Origin: Cryobacterium mannosilyticum
GTDB lineage: Bacteria > Actinomycetota > Actinomycetes > Actinomycetales > Microbacteriaceae
Direction of reading: 5' to 3'
Assembly (NCBI RefSeq): GCF_004402705.1
Contig: NZ_SOFM01000007.1
Location: 124,001-188,000 of the forward strand
DNA: 64,000 nucleotides
Shown: in pieces, positions 23,267 to 32,455 of the stretch
Numbering within the stretch: position 1 is the stretch's first letter
How the letters are laid out: every line of letters begins with the position of its first letter
Program-made: the position numbers and the translations under genes
The notes under the pieces: generated by a model
The model's input: only the letters and a program-made list of their open reading frames with translations
The model's database searches: none
What the model was told of the DNA's origin: nothing

Positions 23267-24013
23267 GTGTCCAGTGCAACCGCCACCTCCTCGTCACCGT
23301 CCGGTCGCGCGCCTGCGTCCGGGCTTCAGGACCAGATCGACGCGATGCAGGCCACGCGACTCGGCGGCCTGCTGCCGACCCTGCCGGCCCTGGCCGGACT
23401 CTTCCCCGGCGGAGGGCTGCGGCACGGGTGCGTCTACACGGTACCGAACTCCACCACGCTGGTGATGGCGCTCCTCGCCGCCCCGTCGCGGGACGGCGCA
23501 TGGTGCGGGGTCGTCGGCCTGCCCGACTTCGGCATCGAAGCAGCCGCGGGCCTCGGAATCGCCCTGGACCGCCTCGTCCAGGTTCCGCGGCCCGGTGATC
23601 GCTGGCTGGCCGTGACGGCCGCACTCGTGGACGCCCTGCCGGTCGTGGCCGTGCGCCCGCCGTCCCCGGCGCGCTCCGCGGATGCCGCCCGCCTCGCCGC
23701 GCGGCTCCGCCAGCGCGGCGGTGTCCTCCTCGTCGCCGGGCCCTGGACCGCGGGCGAGGCGGAGCTGACCATCGAGGCGCGGCATTGGGAGGGGCTGGGG
23801 CTGGGCCCCGGCCACGGGTCCCTGTCCGGGATGAGCGTCACCGTCGTCGCCGCGGCCGGGCACGGCGGAGGAATGACGCGAAGGGCCTCGGTGGTCTTCG
23901 CGGGTGGTGGGCCGCACCCCCCGAACGACGCGGCCGGGCTGCCCCACCTGCCGGCAGGCCGGTCCGGGGCTGCGTGGGACGAGGCCGGGTTCCTGCGGGA
24001 AGGGACAGGCTGA
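23267..24013 (+). CDS. imuA': ImuA' mutasome accessory protein
   Basis: 248 residues, a divergent RecA-like protein without a clear Walker A motif. It is identified by position and by the pattern LGGLLPTLPALAGLFPGGGLRHG near the N-terminus, typical of actinobacterial ImuA'. It links ImuB and DnaE2 into the damage-induced mutasome. The start is the GTG at 23267, six bases after the -10 of the LexA-controlled promoter. Longer in-frame starts upstream would lie inside the preceding slipin gene and its stop region. ImuB begins two bases after its stop. Confidence 0.85.
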   Translation: MSSATATSSSPSGRAPASGLQDQIDAMQATRLGGLLPTLPALAGLFPGGGLRHGCVYTVPNSTTLVMALLAAPSRDGAWCGVVGLPDFGIEAAAGLGIALDRLVQVPRPGDRWLAVTAALVDALPVVAVRPPSPARSADAARLAARLRQRGGVLLVAGPWTAGEAELTIEARHWEGLGLGPGHGSLSGMSVTVVAAAGHGGGMTRRASVVFAGGGPHPPNDAAGLPHLPAGRSGAAWDEAGFLREGTG

Positions 24014-24015
24014 CC

Positions 24016-25608
24016 GTGGCCGGGCTTGAGCCTCCGCCGACCCTGTCCTCACCCTCGAGGACGATCGTGCTCTGGTGCCCGGACTGGCCTGTCGCCGCCG
24101 CCCGCGCGGAGACCGGTCTCCCCCGCGATGCGCCGCTGGCCTTGATCTCCCAGGGAACGGTATTCGCCTCGTCGGCGTCGGCGCGGGCTGACGGGGTGCG
24201 GCGCGGGCTGACGCTCCGCGAGGCGCAATACCGGTGCGGAAGTCTCGTCGCGTTGCCCCACGACCCGCTGCTCGACGAGCGGGCGTTCGAGCCCGTGCTG
24301 GCCCGACTCGAGGAGGTCGCCCCCGGCGTGGCGACGATCCGCCCAGGCACCGGCGCCGTGCGGGCCCGGGGTCCCGCCCGGTACTACGGCGGTGAGGAGC
24401 CGGCCGGGCAATCCATGCGTGACGCTGTCCTCGACCTCGGGGTCGCCGATGCCCGGGTCGGCATCGCCGACGGGCCGTTCGCCGCTGAGCAGGCCGCGCG
24501 GAGCGCGCAACGGGCGGAGGTCCGGGCGGTGCCGCCCGGACACTCATCCGGCTTCCTGGCCGGAATGCCGGTCGCCCTGGTCGTGGACGCGCGGCTGACC
24601 ATGCTGCTGCGCCGCCTGGGCGTGCACACGCTGGGCGACCTCGCCGCCCTTCCCGCCGCGCAGGTCGCGCAGCGGTTCGGGCCCGCGGGCCTGGCGGCGC
24701 AGGCGCAGGCCCGCGGCGTCGATCCGGCCCCCTTGCAGGCCAGGGTGCCGCCCCCGCAGCGCGACCTGCTGCTCCGGTTCGAGCCTCCCCTCGACCGGAT
24801 CGACCAGGTCGCCTTCGCGGCACGCGCGCCGGCCGACAGTTTCGTCGACGGCCTCGCCGGCGCCCACCTGGTCTGCACGACCCTCCTGGTCGAGGTCGGC
24901 CTGGACTCCGGCCGGACGCTCGGCCGCAGCTGGCGGCATCCGCGCTGGTTCGACGCCGCCGACGTCGTCGACCGGGTGCGCTGGCAGCTGCAGGGCAGCG
25001 GGGCCGGCGATCCCGGGCTCGACTCGGCGGTGTGCTGGCTCCGGATCCTCCCGGAGGAGGTCGACGCCGCCGGCAACCACGAGCCGGGGCTCTGGGGCTC
25101 CGGACCGGACGAACGCATCCATCACGCCCTGTCCCGGGTGCAGAGCCTACTGGGGCACGAGGGGGTGGTCACGGCCGTGGTCGGCGGCGGCAGGCTGCTC
25201 GCCGAGCGCCAGGTGTTCGTCCCCTGGGGCGATGCGCCGGCCGGCCCTCGCACCGGGCCGGCCGGGGCCGCCGCTGCCCCGTGGCCGGGGAGCCTGGCGG
25301 GGCCCCTGCCGGCAACCGTGTTCCGGGAACGACGACCGGTCGGCCTGCTCACCCAGGACGGGAGCCAGGTCGACGTGGACGAGCGCGGTCTCCTCCCGGC
25401 AGATCCCGTGCAGTTCTCCCCCTCCGGGCGGAACGACGACCTGCGATCGGTGGCCGCCTGGGCCGGTCCCTGGCCCGTGCATGAGGGCTGGTGGCGACCC
25501 GGAGGCGGTCGCCAGGTCGATCGCGTGCAGATCGTCGACGCCGACGGGGCCGCCTGGCTGCTCCACTTCGACGACCGGCGCTGGTGGGCGGAGGCCCGCT
25601 ATGACTGA
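24016..25608 (+). CDS. imuB: ImuB, inactive Y-family polymerase of the mutasome
   Basis: 530 residues. The N-terminus IVLWCPDWPVAA replaces the catalytic DxD of Y-family polymerases. The second catalytic acidic pair is also missing near LEEVAPGVATIRPG, so it should be a scaffold and not a polymerase. A helix-hairpin-helix region (LGVHTLGDLAALPA) follows. EPGLWG near residue 360 resembles the beta-clamp binding motif of mycobacterial ImuB (QLPLWG). It bridges the clamp, ImuA' and DnaE2. The GTG start has AAGGGA about eleven bases upstream, only two bases after the imuA' stop. Confidence 0.88.
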   Translation: MAGLEPPPTLSSPSRTIVLWCPDWPVAAARAETGLPRDAPLALISQGTVFASSASARADGVRRGLTLREAQYRCGSLVALPHDPLLDERAFEPVLARLEEVAPGVATIRPGTGAVRARGPARYYGGEEPAGQSMRDAVLDLGVADARVGIADGPFAAEQAARSAQRAEVRAVPPGHSSGFLAGMPVALVVDARLTMLLRRLGVHTLGDLAALPAAQVAQRFGPAGLAAQAQARGVDPAPLQARVPPPQRDLLLRFEPPLDRIDQVAFAARAPADSFVDGLAGAHLVCTTLLVEVGLDSGRTLGRSWRHPRWFDAADVVDRVRWQLQGSGAGDPGLDSAVCWLRILPEEVDAAGNHEPGLWGSGPDERIHHALSRVQSLLGHEGVVTAVVGGGRLLAERQVFVPWGDAPAGPRTGPAGAAAAPWPGSLAGPLPATVFRERRPVGLLTQDGSQVDVDERGLLPADPVQFSPSGRNDDLRSVAAWAGPWPVHEGWWRPGGGRQVDRVQIVDADGAAWLLHFDDRRWWAEARYD

Positions 25609-25630
25609 GCGACCCTGGCCCCTCACGCCG

Positions 25631-25650
25631 TTCAGGCCACGCGGCCTGAA
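25631..25650 (+). other. Hairpin between imuB and dnaE2
   Basis: TTCAGGCC-ACGC-GGCCTGAA is a perfect 8-bp stem in the 60-base intercistronic gap. It ends a few bases before the dnaE2 ribosome binding site (GGAAGGAG). It could modulate translation or mRNA processing so that DnaE2 is made at a different level from ImuB. It has no T-run and is unlikely to be a terminator. Confidence 0.5.
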
Positions 25651-25668
25651 TCCGGAAGGAGAACCCTG

Positions 25669-28600
25669 ATGGGATGGAGCAACCCGCCGATCTCCTGGTC
25701 GGAACTGGAGCGCCAGCTCTCCGACCGGCGCCGCCCGACCGGCACACCAAGTGGCGCCGACGGCGGCGACAGCCCGGCGTGGTCGCGGCGAAGAGCGCCC
25801 TACCGCCCCGACGGGGAACCGGCCGTCGCGGCACGGCCGACCGCAGACTCAACGCCGTATGCCGAGTTGCACGCGCACTCCAGCTTCAGCTTCCTCGACG
25901 GCGCAAGCTCCCCGGAACAGCTCCTCGAAGAGGCGAATCGGCTCGGATTGACCGGGCTCGCCCTGACGGATCACGACGGGCTCTACGGGGTGATCCGCCT
26001 GGCGGAGACGGCCGAGAGTTACCCCGAGGTCGGCACGGTCTTCGGCGCGGAACTGTCCCTCGGGCTGCCCGGTCCGCAGAACGGGATCCCCGACCCGGCG
26101 GGCACCCACCTCGTCGTGCTCGCCCGAGGCCAGACCGGCTACCACCAGCTGGCCGGAGCCATCACGGAGGCACAGCTCGCGGGCGACGAGAAGGGGCGGC
26201 CGGTCTACGACCTCGAACGACTCTCAGAACAGTCGGCCGGCCACTGGGCGGTCCTGACCGGATGCCGCAAGGGCGCCGTTCGGGCAGCGCTGGCGACCGG
26301 GGACCAGACCGCCGCGGCCGTGGAATTGACCCGGCTGGTGCGGCTCTTCGGCCGGGAGAACGTCTACGTCGAGTTGTTCGACCACGGCAACCAGCTCGAC
26401 TCCAGCACGAACGACGCCCTCGCCGCGCTCGCCGAACGGGCCGATCTGCCCCTGCTGGCCACGAACAACGTGCACTACGCCGGCCCCGACCAGGCCCGGC
26501 TGGCCGCCACCGTCGCCGCCGTGCGCGCCAGACGGAGCCTGGACGACCTCGACGGCTGGCTGCCCGCAACCGCCGGCGCCCACCTGCGCAGCGGCGACGA
26601 AATGGCCGCCCGGTTCCGCCGCTATCCCGGTGCGGTCGCGAACACGGTCCCGCTGGCCAGGGAACTCGCCTTCTCCCTTCGCCGGGCACGGCCTCGCCTG
26701 CCGCGCCAGGATGTGCCCGAGGGACACACCCCCATGAGCTGGCTCCGCGCCCTGGTCTGGGCGGGTGCGGCGCGCTGTTACCCGGGCCTCAACGACAACG
26801 TGCGAGAGCGGATCGAGAAGGAACTCGCCGTGATCGAGGCCAAGGACTTTCCCGGCTACTTCCTGATCGTGCACGACATCGTCCAGTTCGCCCGCAGCCG
26901 CGGCATCCTCTGCCAGGGTCGCGGTTCGGCCGCGAACTCCGCCGTCTGTTTCGTGATCGGGATCACAGCCGTGGATTCGATCTTCTACCGGCTGCCCTTC
27001 GAACGCTTCCTGTCCAGTCTCCGCGACGAGGAACCCGACATCGACGTCGACTTCGACTCGGACCGCCGGGAGGAGGTGATCCAGTACGTCTACCGGCGCT
27101 ACGGAAGGTTGAATGCGGCCCAGGTTGCCGATGTGATCACCTATCGGCCGAAATCCGCGGTCCGGGACGTCGCCCGCGCCCTGGGCTACAGCACCGGGCG
27201 CCAGGACGCGTGGGCGAAGCAGGTGGAGCGGTGGGGAGAGGCTGTGGCGGGCGTCGACCACGATATCCCCCCGCTCGTGTCCGACCTGGCCGAACAGCTG
27301 CTGGCCGCGCCGCGCCATCTCGGAATCCACTCCGGCGGGATGGTGCTCACCGACCGGCCCGTCGGCGAGGTCTGCCCGATCGAGCCCGCCCGGATGGACG
27401 CGCGCACCGTTCTGCAGTGGGACAAGGACGACTGCGCCTGGATGGGCCTGGTGAAGTTCGACCTGCTCGGGCTCGGGATGCTGGCCGCCCTGCAGTACAC
27501 CTTCGACCTCGTGCGGGAGGAGCTGGGCGAGTCCTGGGGTCTGTCGTCCATCCCCCGCGAGGAGCAGGGTGTCTACGACATGCTCTGCCAGGCCGACTCG
27601 GTCGGGGTGTTCCAGGTCGAGAGCCGCGCCCAGATCGGCACCCTGCCGCGGTTGCAGCCTCGCCGGTTCTACGACCTCGTCGTTGAGATCGCCCTGATCC
27701 GGCCCGGTCCGATCCAGGGCGGGGCGGTGCATCCGTTCATCCGGCGCAAGCTCGGCCAGGAACCGGTGACCTACCTGCACCCCAGGCTCGAACCGGTGCT
27801 CGAGCGCACCCTGGGCGTGCCCCTGTTCCAGGAGCAGCTCATGCAGATGGCCATGGCCGTCGGTGGCTGCACCGGCGAGGACGCCGACCTGTTGCGCCGG
27901 GCGATGGGCTCCAAGCGCGGGGTGGAGAAGATCTCCAGCCTCAGGGCCCGCCTCTACGCGGGAATGGCGTCCAACGGCATCACCGGCGAGGTGGCCGACT
28001 CGATCTACGCCAAGATCGAGGCCTTCGCCAATTTCGGTTTCGCCGAAAGCCACTCGATCAGCTTCGCCCTGCTCGTCTACTCCAGCGCCTGGCTCGGGCT
28101 GCACTACCCCGCCGCGTTCCTCGCCGCGCTCCTGCGCGCCCAGCCGATGGGGTTCTATTCCCCCCAGTCGCTGGTGGCGGATGCCAGGCGGCACGGAGTC
28201 CAGGTGCTCCGACCCGACATCCTCAGGTCAGATCCCGACGCGTCGCTGGAACGCCGTGCCGGCGCCGGGGGCGAGAGCACGCCGGGAGCGGGCGGGCGCC
28301 CGGCCTGCCTGCACCCGGAGCAGCCCCCGGTCGGCCCCTTCGACCGGGCCGTTCCTCCCGACTTCCGCGAGCACCGGCGCGACGGGGCGTTCAATGTGCG
28401 GTTGGGGCTGGCCGCGGTCACCGGGATCGGCCAGGATCTCGCCCGCAGGCTGGTCGCCGAACGCGCCGAGAATGGGCCGTACCGGTCGATGACGGATCTC
28501 GCCCGCCGGGTCAGACTGAGCACCGACCAGCTCGAGGCGCTCGCCACCGCAGGCGCGTTTCAGGGACTGGGCCTGGACCGCCGCGCCGCCCTCTGGACCG

Positions 28601-29094
28601 CCGGCGACGCGGCCCGGGAACGATCCGGTTACCTCGCCGGCACGTCCGGGTCGGTCCAGCCGCCGCTGCTGCCGCTTCTCACTCCGCCCGAACAGGTGGT
28701 CTACGACCTGTGGGCCACCGGCATCTCCCCCGACGACCACCCGATCCGGCACGCCCGCGCGTCCCTCGACGCCCGAGGCGCCGTGCCGATCGACGCCCTG
28801 CCGCAGCGCGAAAGCGGCCGCCGCCTCGAAGTGGGCGGCGTCGTGACGCACCGGCAACGCCCGGCGACCGCGGGCGGGGTCACCTTCATCAACCTGGAGG
28901 ACGAGACCGGGACCCTCAACGTGATCGCCGGCCTCGGCGTCTGGAATCGGTTCCGCCGGGTCGCCCGGGAATCACCGGCCCTCATCGTGCGCGGCATCCT
29001 CGAGCGCTCTCCGGAGGGTGTGACCAACCTGATCGCCGACCGGTTCGAGCCGCTCACCGTCTCCGCGCCCACGACCTCGCGTGACTTCCGCTAG
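25669..29094 (+). CDS. dnaE2: Error-prone DNA polymerase III alpha subunit DnaE2 (ImuC)
   Basis: 1141 residues, the catalytic subunit of SOS-induced translesion synthesis. A PHP domain starts near residue 64 (YAELHAHSSFSFLDG). The polymerase active site PDIDVDF is at 456-462 and intact. An OB-fold lies near the C-terminus (LEVGGVVTHRQRPATA). The protein lacks the C-terminal clamp-binding tail expected of the replicative DnaE1 and would depend on ImuB for clamp contact. The ATG has GGAAGGAG at good spacing. It is the third gene of the LexA-controlled operon. Confidence 0.96.
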   Translation: MGWSNPPISWSELERQLSDRRRPTGTPSGADGGDSPAWSRRRAPYRPDGEPAVAARPTADSTPYAELHAHSSFSFLDGASSPEQLLEEANRLGLTGLALTDHDGLYGVIRLAETAESYPEVGTVFGAELSLGLPGPQNGIPDPAGTHLVVLARGQTGYHQLAGAITEAQLAGDEKGRPVYDLERLSEQSAGHWAVLTGCRKGAVRAALATGDQTAAAVELTRLVRLFGRENVYVELFDHGNQLDSSTNDALAALAERADLPLLATNNVHYAGPDQARLAATVAAVRARRSLDDLDGWLPATAGAHLRSGDEMAARFRRYPGAVANTVPLARELAFSLRRARPRLPRQDVPEGHTPMSWLRALVWAGAARCYPGLNDNVRERIEKELAVIEAKDFPGYFLIVHDIVQFARSRGILCQGRGSAANSAVCFVIGITAVDSIFYRLPFERFLSSLRDEEPDIDVDFDSDRREEVIQYVYRRYGRLNAAQVADVITYRPKSAVRDVARALGYSTGRQDAWAKQVERWGEAVAGVDHDIPPLVSDLAEQLLAAPRHLGIHSGGMVLTDRPVGEVCPIEPARMDARTVLQWDKDDCAWMGLVKFDLLGLGMLAALQYTFDLVREELGESWGLSSIPREEQGVYDMLCQADSVGVFQVESRAQIGTLPRLQPRRFYDLVVEIALIRPGPIQGGAVHPFIRRKLGQEPVTYLHPRLEPVLERTLGVPLFQEQLMQMAMAVGGCTGEDADLLRRAMGSKRGVEKISSLRARLYAGMASNGITGEVADSIYAKIEAFANFGFAESHSISFALLVYSSAWLGLHYPAAFLAALLRAQPMGFYSPQSLVADARRHGVQVLRPDILRSDPDASLERRAGAGGESTPGAGGRPACLHPEQPPVGPFDRAVPPDFREHRRDGAFNVRLGLAAVTGIGQDLARRLVAERAENGPYRSMTDLARRVRLSTDQLEALATAGAFQGLGLDRRAALWTAGDAARERSGYLAGTSGSVQPPLLPLLTPPEQVVYDLWATGISPDDHPIRHARASLDARGAVPIDALPQRESGRRLEVGGVVTHRQRPATAGGVTFINLEDETGTLNVIAGLGVWNRFRRVARESPALIVRGILERSPEGVTNLIADRFEPLTVSAPTTSRDFR

Positions 29095-29150
29095 CGTCGA
29101 TCGAGGCGGAATCCGGCGCCAGGGCCAACGGTCCCGGGCCGGCAACGGGA

Positions 29151-30017
29151 ATGGACGACCGAGACATGCACGATGGCAATCCCCAGGACCGGTACAGCGC
29201 GGACGTGCTGCGGCCAGGCTGGCGCGAGGTGGGTCGCACCGTCATCCCGTCCCAGGACGCCACCGCCGGTCTCGTCGTCGAAGAGGTCGCCACCGGCTTC
29301 TGCGGCGCCGTCGTCCGGATCGAGAAGAGCGTCGTCACGCTGGAGGACCGTCACGGCAAGTTGCGCCTGTTCCCCCTCGGCGGCGGCTTCCTGATCGACG
29401 GCCGGCCGGTGGTCCTCGCCGCCCCCGCCCGCGCGGCATCCCGGAAGCCCGCCCGCACCGCCTCCGGCTCCCTGGCGGTGTCGGATGCCCCGGCCCGGGT
29501 TGCCCGCGGCAGCCGGATCTTCGTCGAGGGACGCCATGACGCCGAACTGGTCGAGAAGGTGTGGGGCGCCGACCTCCGGATCGAGGGCGTCGTCGTCGAG
29601 TACATCGAAGGCGTGGACAACCTCGAGGAGCTGCTTGCCGAGTTCAAGCCGGGGCCGACCCGCAGGGTCGGGATGCTGGTCGACCACCTCGTCGCCGGTT
29701 CCAAGGAGAGCCGGATCGCCGATGCCGTGGCGCGCGGGCCGTACGGCCGTCATGTGCTCGTGGTCGGGCATCCGTACGTCGACGTCTGGCAGGCGGTCAA
29801 GCCCGAGCGACTGGGGCTCACCGTCTGGCCCGACATTCCCCGCAGCATCGAGTGGAAGCACGGGATCTGTGAGGCCCTGGGCTGGCCCCACGAGGACCAG
29901 GCGGACATCGCCCGGGCCTGGCAGCGGATCCTCGGCCGGGTGCGGACCTTCGCCGACCTCGAGCCGCAACTGCTCGGCCGGGTCGAACACCTCATCGATT
30001 TCGTGACCGTGGATTAG
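29151..30017 (+). CDS. DUF3097 family protein
   Basis: 288 residues. The conserved core runs from RIFVEGRHDAELVEKVW through GMLVDHLVAGSKESRIA to WPDIPRSIEWKHGIC. The pattern E-G-x-D, then D-H, is reminiscent of a TOPRIM fold, as noted for this actinobacterial family, but no activity is known. A variable Ala/Arg-rich linker separates it from an N-terminal beta domain. It lies 56 bases after dnaE2 on the same strand and may be read through from that operon, though it is common next to unrelated genes elsewhere. Confidence 0.88.
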   Translation: MDDRDMHDGNPQDRYSADVLRPGWREVGRTVIPSQDATAGLVVEEVATGFCGAVVRIEKSVVTLEDRHGKLRLFPLGGGFLIDGRPVVLAAPARAASRKPARTASGSLAVSDAPARVARGSRIFVEGRHDAELVEKVWGADLRIEGVVVEYIEGVDNLEELLAEFKPGPTRRVGMLVDHLVAGSKESRIADAVARGPYGRHVLVVGHPYVDVWQAVKPERLGLTVWPDIPRSIEWKHGICEALGWPHEDQADIARAWQRILGRVRTFADLEPQLLGRVEHLIDFVTVD

Positions 30018-30106
30018 TGCAGGCCCCGCCCGCTGTGTGCCTGACTTTCAGGAAACGTAACGCTTTAGCCTCGAATTCTCACAGAAAACAGTTTGCACGG
30101 GGCGAC

Positions 30107-30265
30107 GTGGGCTAGTGTTATCTCAGTAGTTGTAGTGCTTGCACGTCTTAATACGCGGTGACTTCGGTTCCCGCGGCGTATTCCTTTCGGAAGCGGACGA
30201 CGAATACCGCGACGAACGGCCTCGAAAGTCGAGGTCCTTCTAACACTCCTGGAGGAGTTTCAAAA
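30107..30265 (+). promoter_or_regulatory. Long 5' leader of the cold-shock gene
   Basis: A -10-like TAGTGT near 30114 would give a leader of roughly 140 bases. AATACGC (30150-30156) and GCGTATT (30176-30182) pair perfectly around a GC-rich inner stem, and the leader ends in GGAGGAG. Long structured leaders are typical of cspA-type genes and control translation with temperature. The exact promoter is a guess. Confidence 0.5.
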
Positions 30266-30469
30266 ATGGCAACAGGTACCGTGAAATGGTTCAACGCTGA
30301 AAAGGGCTTCGGCTTCATCGCTCCCGACGACGGAAGCGCCGATGTCTTCGCGCACTACTCCGCGATCGCATCGAACGGCTACAAGTCGCTCGACGAGAAC
30401 CAGAAGGTCGAGTTCGAGGTAACCCAGGGCCCCAAGGGTCCCCAGGCCGAGAACATCCGCGCCCTCTAA
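30266..30469 (+). CDS. CspA-family cold-shock protein
   Basis: 67 residues, a single OB-fold RNA chaperone. Both RNP motifs are visible: KGFGFIAP and DVFAHYSAI, after the typical start MATGTVKWFN. The ATG follows GGAGGAG nine bases upstream. A long leader and a strong terminator frame it as a monocistronic unit. Confidence 0.97.
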   Translation: MATGTVKWFNAEKGFGFIAPDDGSADVFAHYSAIASNGYKSLDENQKVEFEVTQGPKGPQAENIRAL

Positions 30470-30492
30470 ATAACAGCCACATAAGCTGCTTC

Positions 30493-30528
30493 AACGCTCC
30501 CCGCTTCGGCGGGGGGCGTTGTTTTTTT
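30493..30528 (+). terminator. Intrinsic terminator of the cold-shock gene
   Basis: AACGCTCCCCGC, a TTCG loop and GCGGGGGGCGTT form a strong hairpin followed by a GTTTTTTT tract, 23 bases after the stop. Confidence 0.95.
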
Positions 30529-30620
30529 GCGCCACGCAGACGACCCCGGGTCAACCCGGGTCATCCCCCTCCTTCCTGACGGCACAATCGTAGCGTCAGG
30601 TGCTCGTCGACCGGCTGCGG

Positions 30621-31100
30621 CTACTTGACCAGGTCCTGCCAGCCGTCCCCGTCGACGTACTCGAAGATCAGGTTGGTCTCGGTGTGGGCCACGGCCGGAT
30701 GCTCCGCGAGATGTTCCAGCACGAAGTCACGCAGGTCGGAGGCATCCGCCGCAGCCACGTGCAGCAGGTAGTCGTCGGCTCCGGCCGTGTGGAACAGGCC
30801 GATCACACCGGGCCAGTGCGGCGCCGCGTTGCGGAAGTCGTCGATCTGCACCCTCGCGTGCTTGACCAGCCGCACCGAGATCAACGCCTGCAGGGAGGCG
30901 CCGAGCGCGGCCAGGTCGATGTTCGCCCGGTAGCCGCGGATATGCCCGAGTTGTTGCAGGCGGCGCAGCCGAAGGGACACGGTCGACTCGGCGACGCCGA
31001 TCTCCGCCGCCAGGGCGGCGCCGGAGGCCCTCGCGTTGACCGACAGGGCGCGGAGGAGCGCCCGGTCGACCCGGTCGATTTCGGATTTCTTCGGTTCCAT
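30621..31100 (-). CDS. Lrp/AsnC-family transcriptional regulator
   Basis: 159 residues. The N-terminal helix-turn-helix reads LSVNARASGAALAAEIGVAESTVSLRLRRL. The C-terminal RAM ligand domain follows (FHTAGADDYLLHVAA is its effector region). Such proteins sense amino acids as octamers. It is divergent from a PLP-dependent sulfur amino-acid lyase gene, which is its likely target. TAAACT at 31125-31130 (minus strand) is a good -10, and GGAAAGAG upstream of the ATG gives a normal leader. Confidence 0.92.
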   Translation of the reverse strand: MEPKKSEIDRVDRALLRALSVNARASGAALAAEIGVAESTVSLRLRRLQQLGHIRGYRANIDLAALGASLQALISVRLVKHARVQIDDFRNAAPHWPGVIGLFHTAGADDYLLHVAAADASDLRDFVLEHLAEHPAVAHTETNLIFEYVDGDGWQDLVK

Positions 31101-31218
31101 GGACCCACTCTTTCCTTGACGAGCAGTTTATGCGACAATCCCCGTCCAGACGGAAGACCCTGCAGGAGGTCTTGTGTGCGGACACAGAATCTGTTTTGGT
31201 CTGAGGATGATGCCAACG

Positions 31219-32433
31219 ATGCCGCACCTGGAAACCATTGCCGTGCACGCCGGGATGGACGGCCTGACCGAGGCGGGGATGCATGTTCCCGGGATCGATC
31301 TGTCGACGACGAACCCGCTCACCGGGGTCGAGTCCGGCGGCGATTCCTATGAGAACCTCGCCACGGGCGGCACCCTGGTGCCGGGCGAGTCCGCCGTCTA
31401 TCAACGGCTGTGGCAGCCGGGCGTCGCCCGGTTCGAGACGGCGCTGTCCGCCCTCGAGCGGGCGGAGGGCACGGTCGCCTTCGCCACCGGGATGGCCGCC
31501 CTGGCTGCCGTGCTGATCGCCACCGTGGCCGCCGGCAAGCCGCACGTGGTGGCCCTGCGACCGATCTACGGCGGAACCGACCATGTACTGGCGACGGGAC
31601 TGCTGGGCACGAGCGTGACCTGGGTCGACGCGGCCGGGGTGGGCGCGGCCATCCGGGCCGACACCGGGCTCGTCATCCTCGAGACGCCCGCGAACCCGAC
31701 CCTGGAACTGACCGATATCCGGGCGGTGGCGGATGCCGCCGGCGACGTTCCCCTGCTGGTCGACAACACCTTTGCGACGCCGGTGCTGCAGCGGCCGCTC
31801 GAATCAGGGGCTACCCTGGTGCTGCACAGTGCGACGAAGTTCCTCGGCGGCCACGGTGACGCGATGGGCGGAACCGTGTCCGGTCCGGCCGACTGGGTGG
31901 TGCGCCTGCGCCAGGTGCGCGCCCTGACCGGGGGGATCCTGCATCCGTTCGGGGCGTACCTGCTGCACCGGGGGCTCCGCACCCTGCCGGTGCGGGTTCT
32001 CGCCCAGCAGGCCACCGCGGCCGAGATCGCCGGGCGGCTCGTCGGGCACCCGGCACTCGCCCGGGTGTACTACCCCGGCCTGCCCGGCCAGGACCCGCAA
32101 GGCCTGCTGAATCGGCAGAGCACCGGGGCAGGATCGATCATCGCCCTCGACCTCGCCGACGGGTTCGACGCGGCCGTGCGCTTCACCGAGGCCTGCCGGC
32201 TGATCACCCACGCGGTCTCGCTCGGCGGGGTCGATTCGCTCGTGCAGCACCCTGCCTCGCTGACGCACCGACCGGTCGAGGCCGGTGCCCGGCCCGCTGC
32301 CGCCGTCGTGCGGCTGTCGATCGGGCTTGAGCACGTCGACGACCTGATGGCGGACATCCTGGCCGCGCTGGACGTGGCCGGCGATGTCGCGTTCGACCGC
32401 GCGGTCCGGATTCCCCACGAAGCCGTCGTCTGA
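31219..32433 (+). CDS. Cys/Met-metabolism PLP lyase (methionine or cystathionine gamma-lyase type)
   Basis: 404 residues, fold-type I PLP enzyme. The lysine forming the Schiff base lies in LHSATKFLGGHGD. VLETPANPTLELTDI and the PLP phosphate contact SVYQRLWQPG/FATGMAAL region are typical of the family. The N-terminal substrate loop contains STTNPLTGVES. The exact reaction (methionine gamma-lyase, cystathionine gamma-lyase or gamma-synthase) cannot be fixed by eye. The divergent Lrp-type gene favours a degradative, amino-acid-induced role. GAGG sits nine bases or more before the ATG at 31219; two in-frame ATGs at 31207 and 31210 are alternatives. Confidence 0.85.
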   Translation: MPHLETIAVHAGMDGLTEAGMHVPGIDLSTTNPLTGVESGGDSYENLATGGTLVPGESAVYQRLWQPGVARFETALSALERAEGTVAFATGMAALAAVLIATVAAGKPHVVALRPIYGGTDHVLATGLLGTSVTWVDAAGVGAAIRADTGLVILETPANPTLELTDIRAVADAAGDVPLLVDNTFATPVLQRPLESGATLVLHSATKFLGGHGDAMGGTVSGPADWVVRLRQVRALTGGILHPFGAYLLHRGLRTLPVRVLAQQATAAEIAGRLVGHPALARVYYPGLPGQDPQGLLNRQSTGAGSIIALDLADGFDAAVRFTEACRLITHAVSLGGVDSLVQHPASLTHRPVEAGARPAAAVVRLSIGLEHVDDLMADILAALDVAGDVAFDRAVRIPHEAVV

Positions 32434-32455
32434 GTCCCCGTACACCTGAGTGAGG

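Noticed and set aside
25601..25669. A 22-codon open frame ending just before dnaE2
   Set aside because: It overlaps the end of imuB and contains the intercistronic hairpin; it probably reflects only the spacing between genes.
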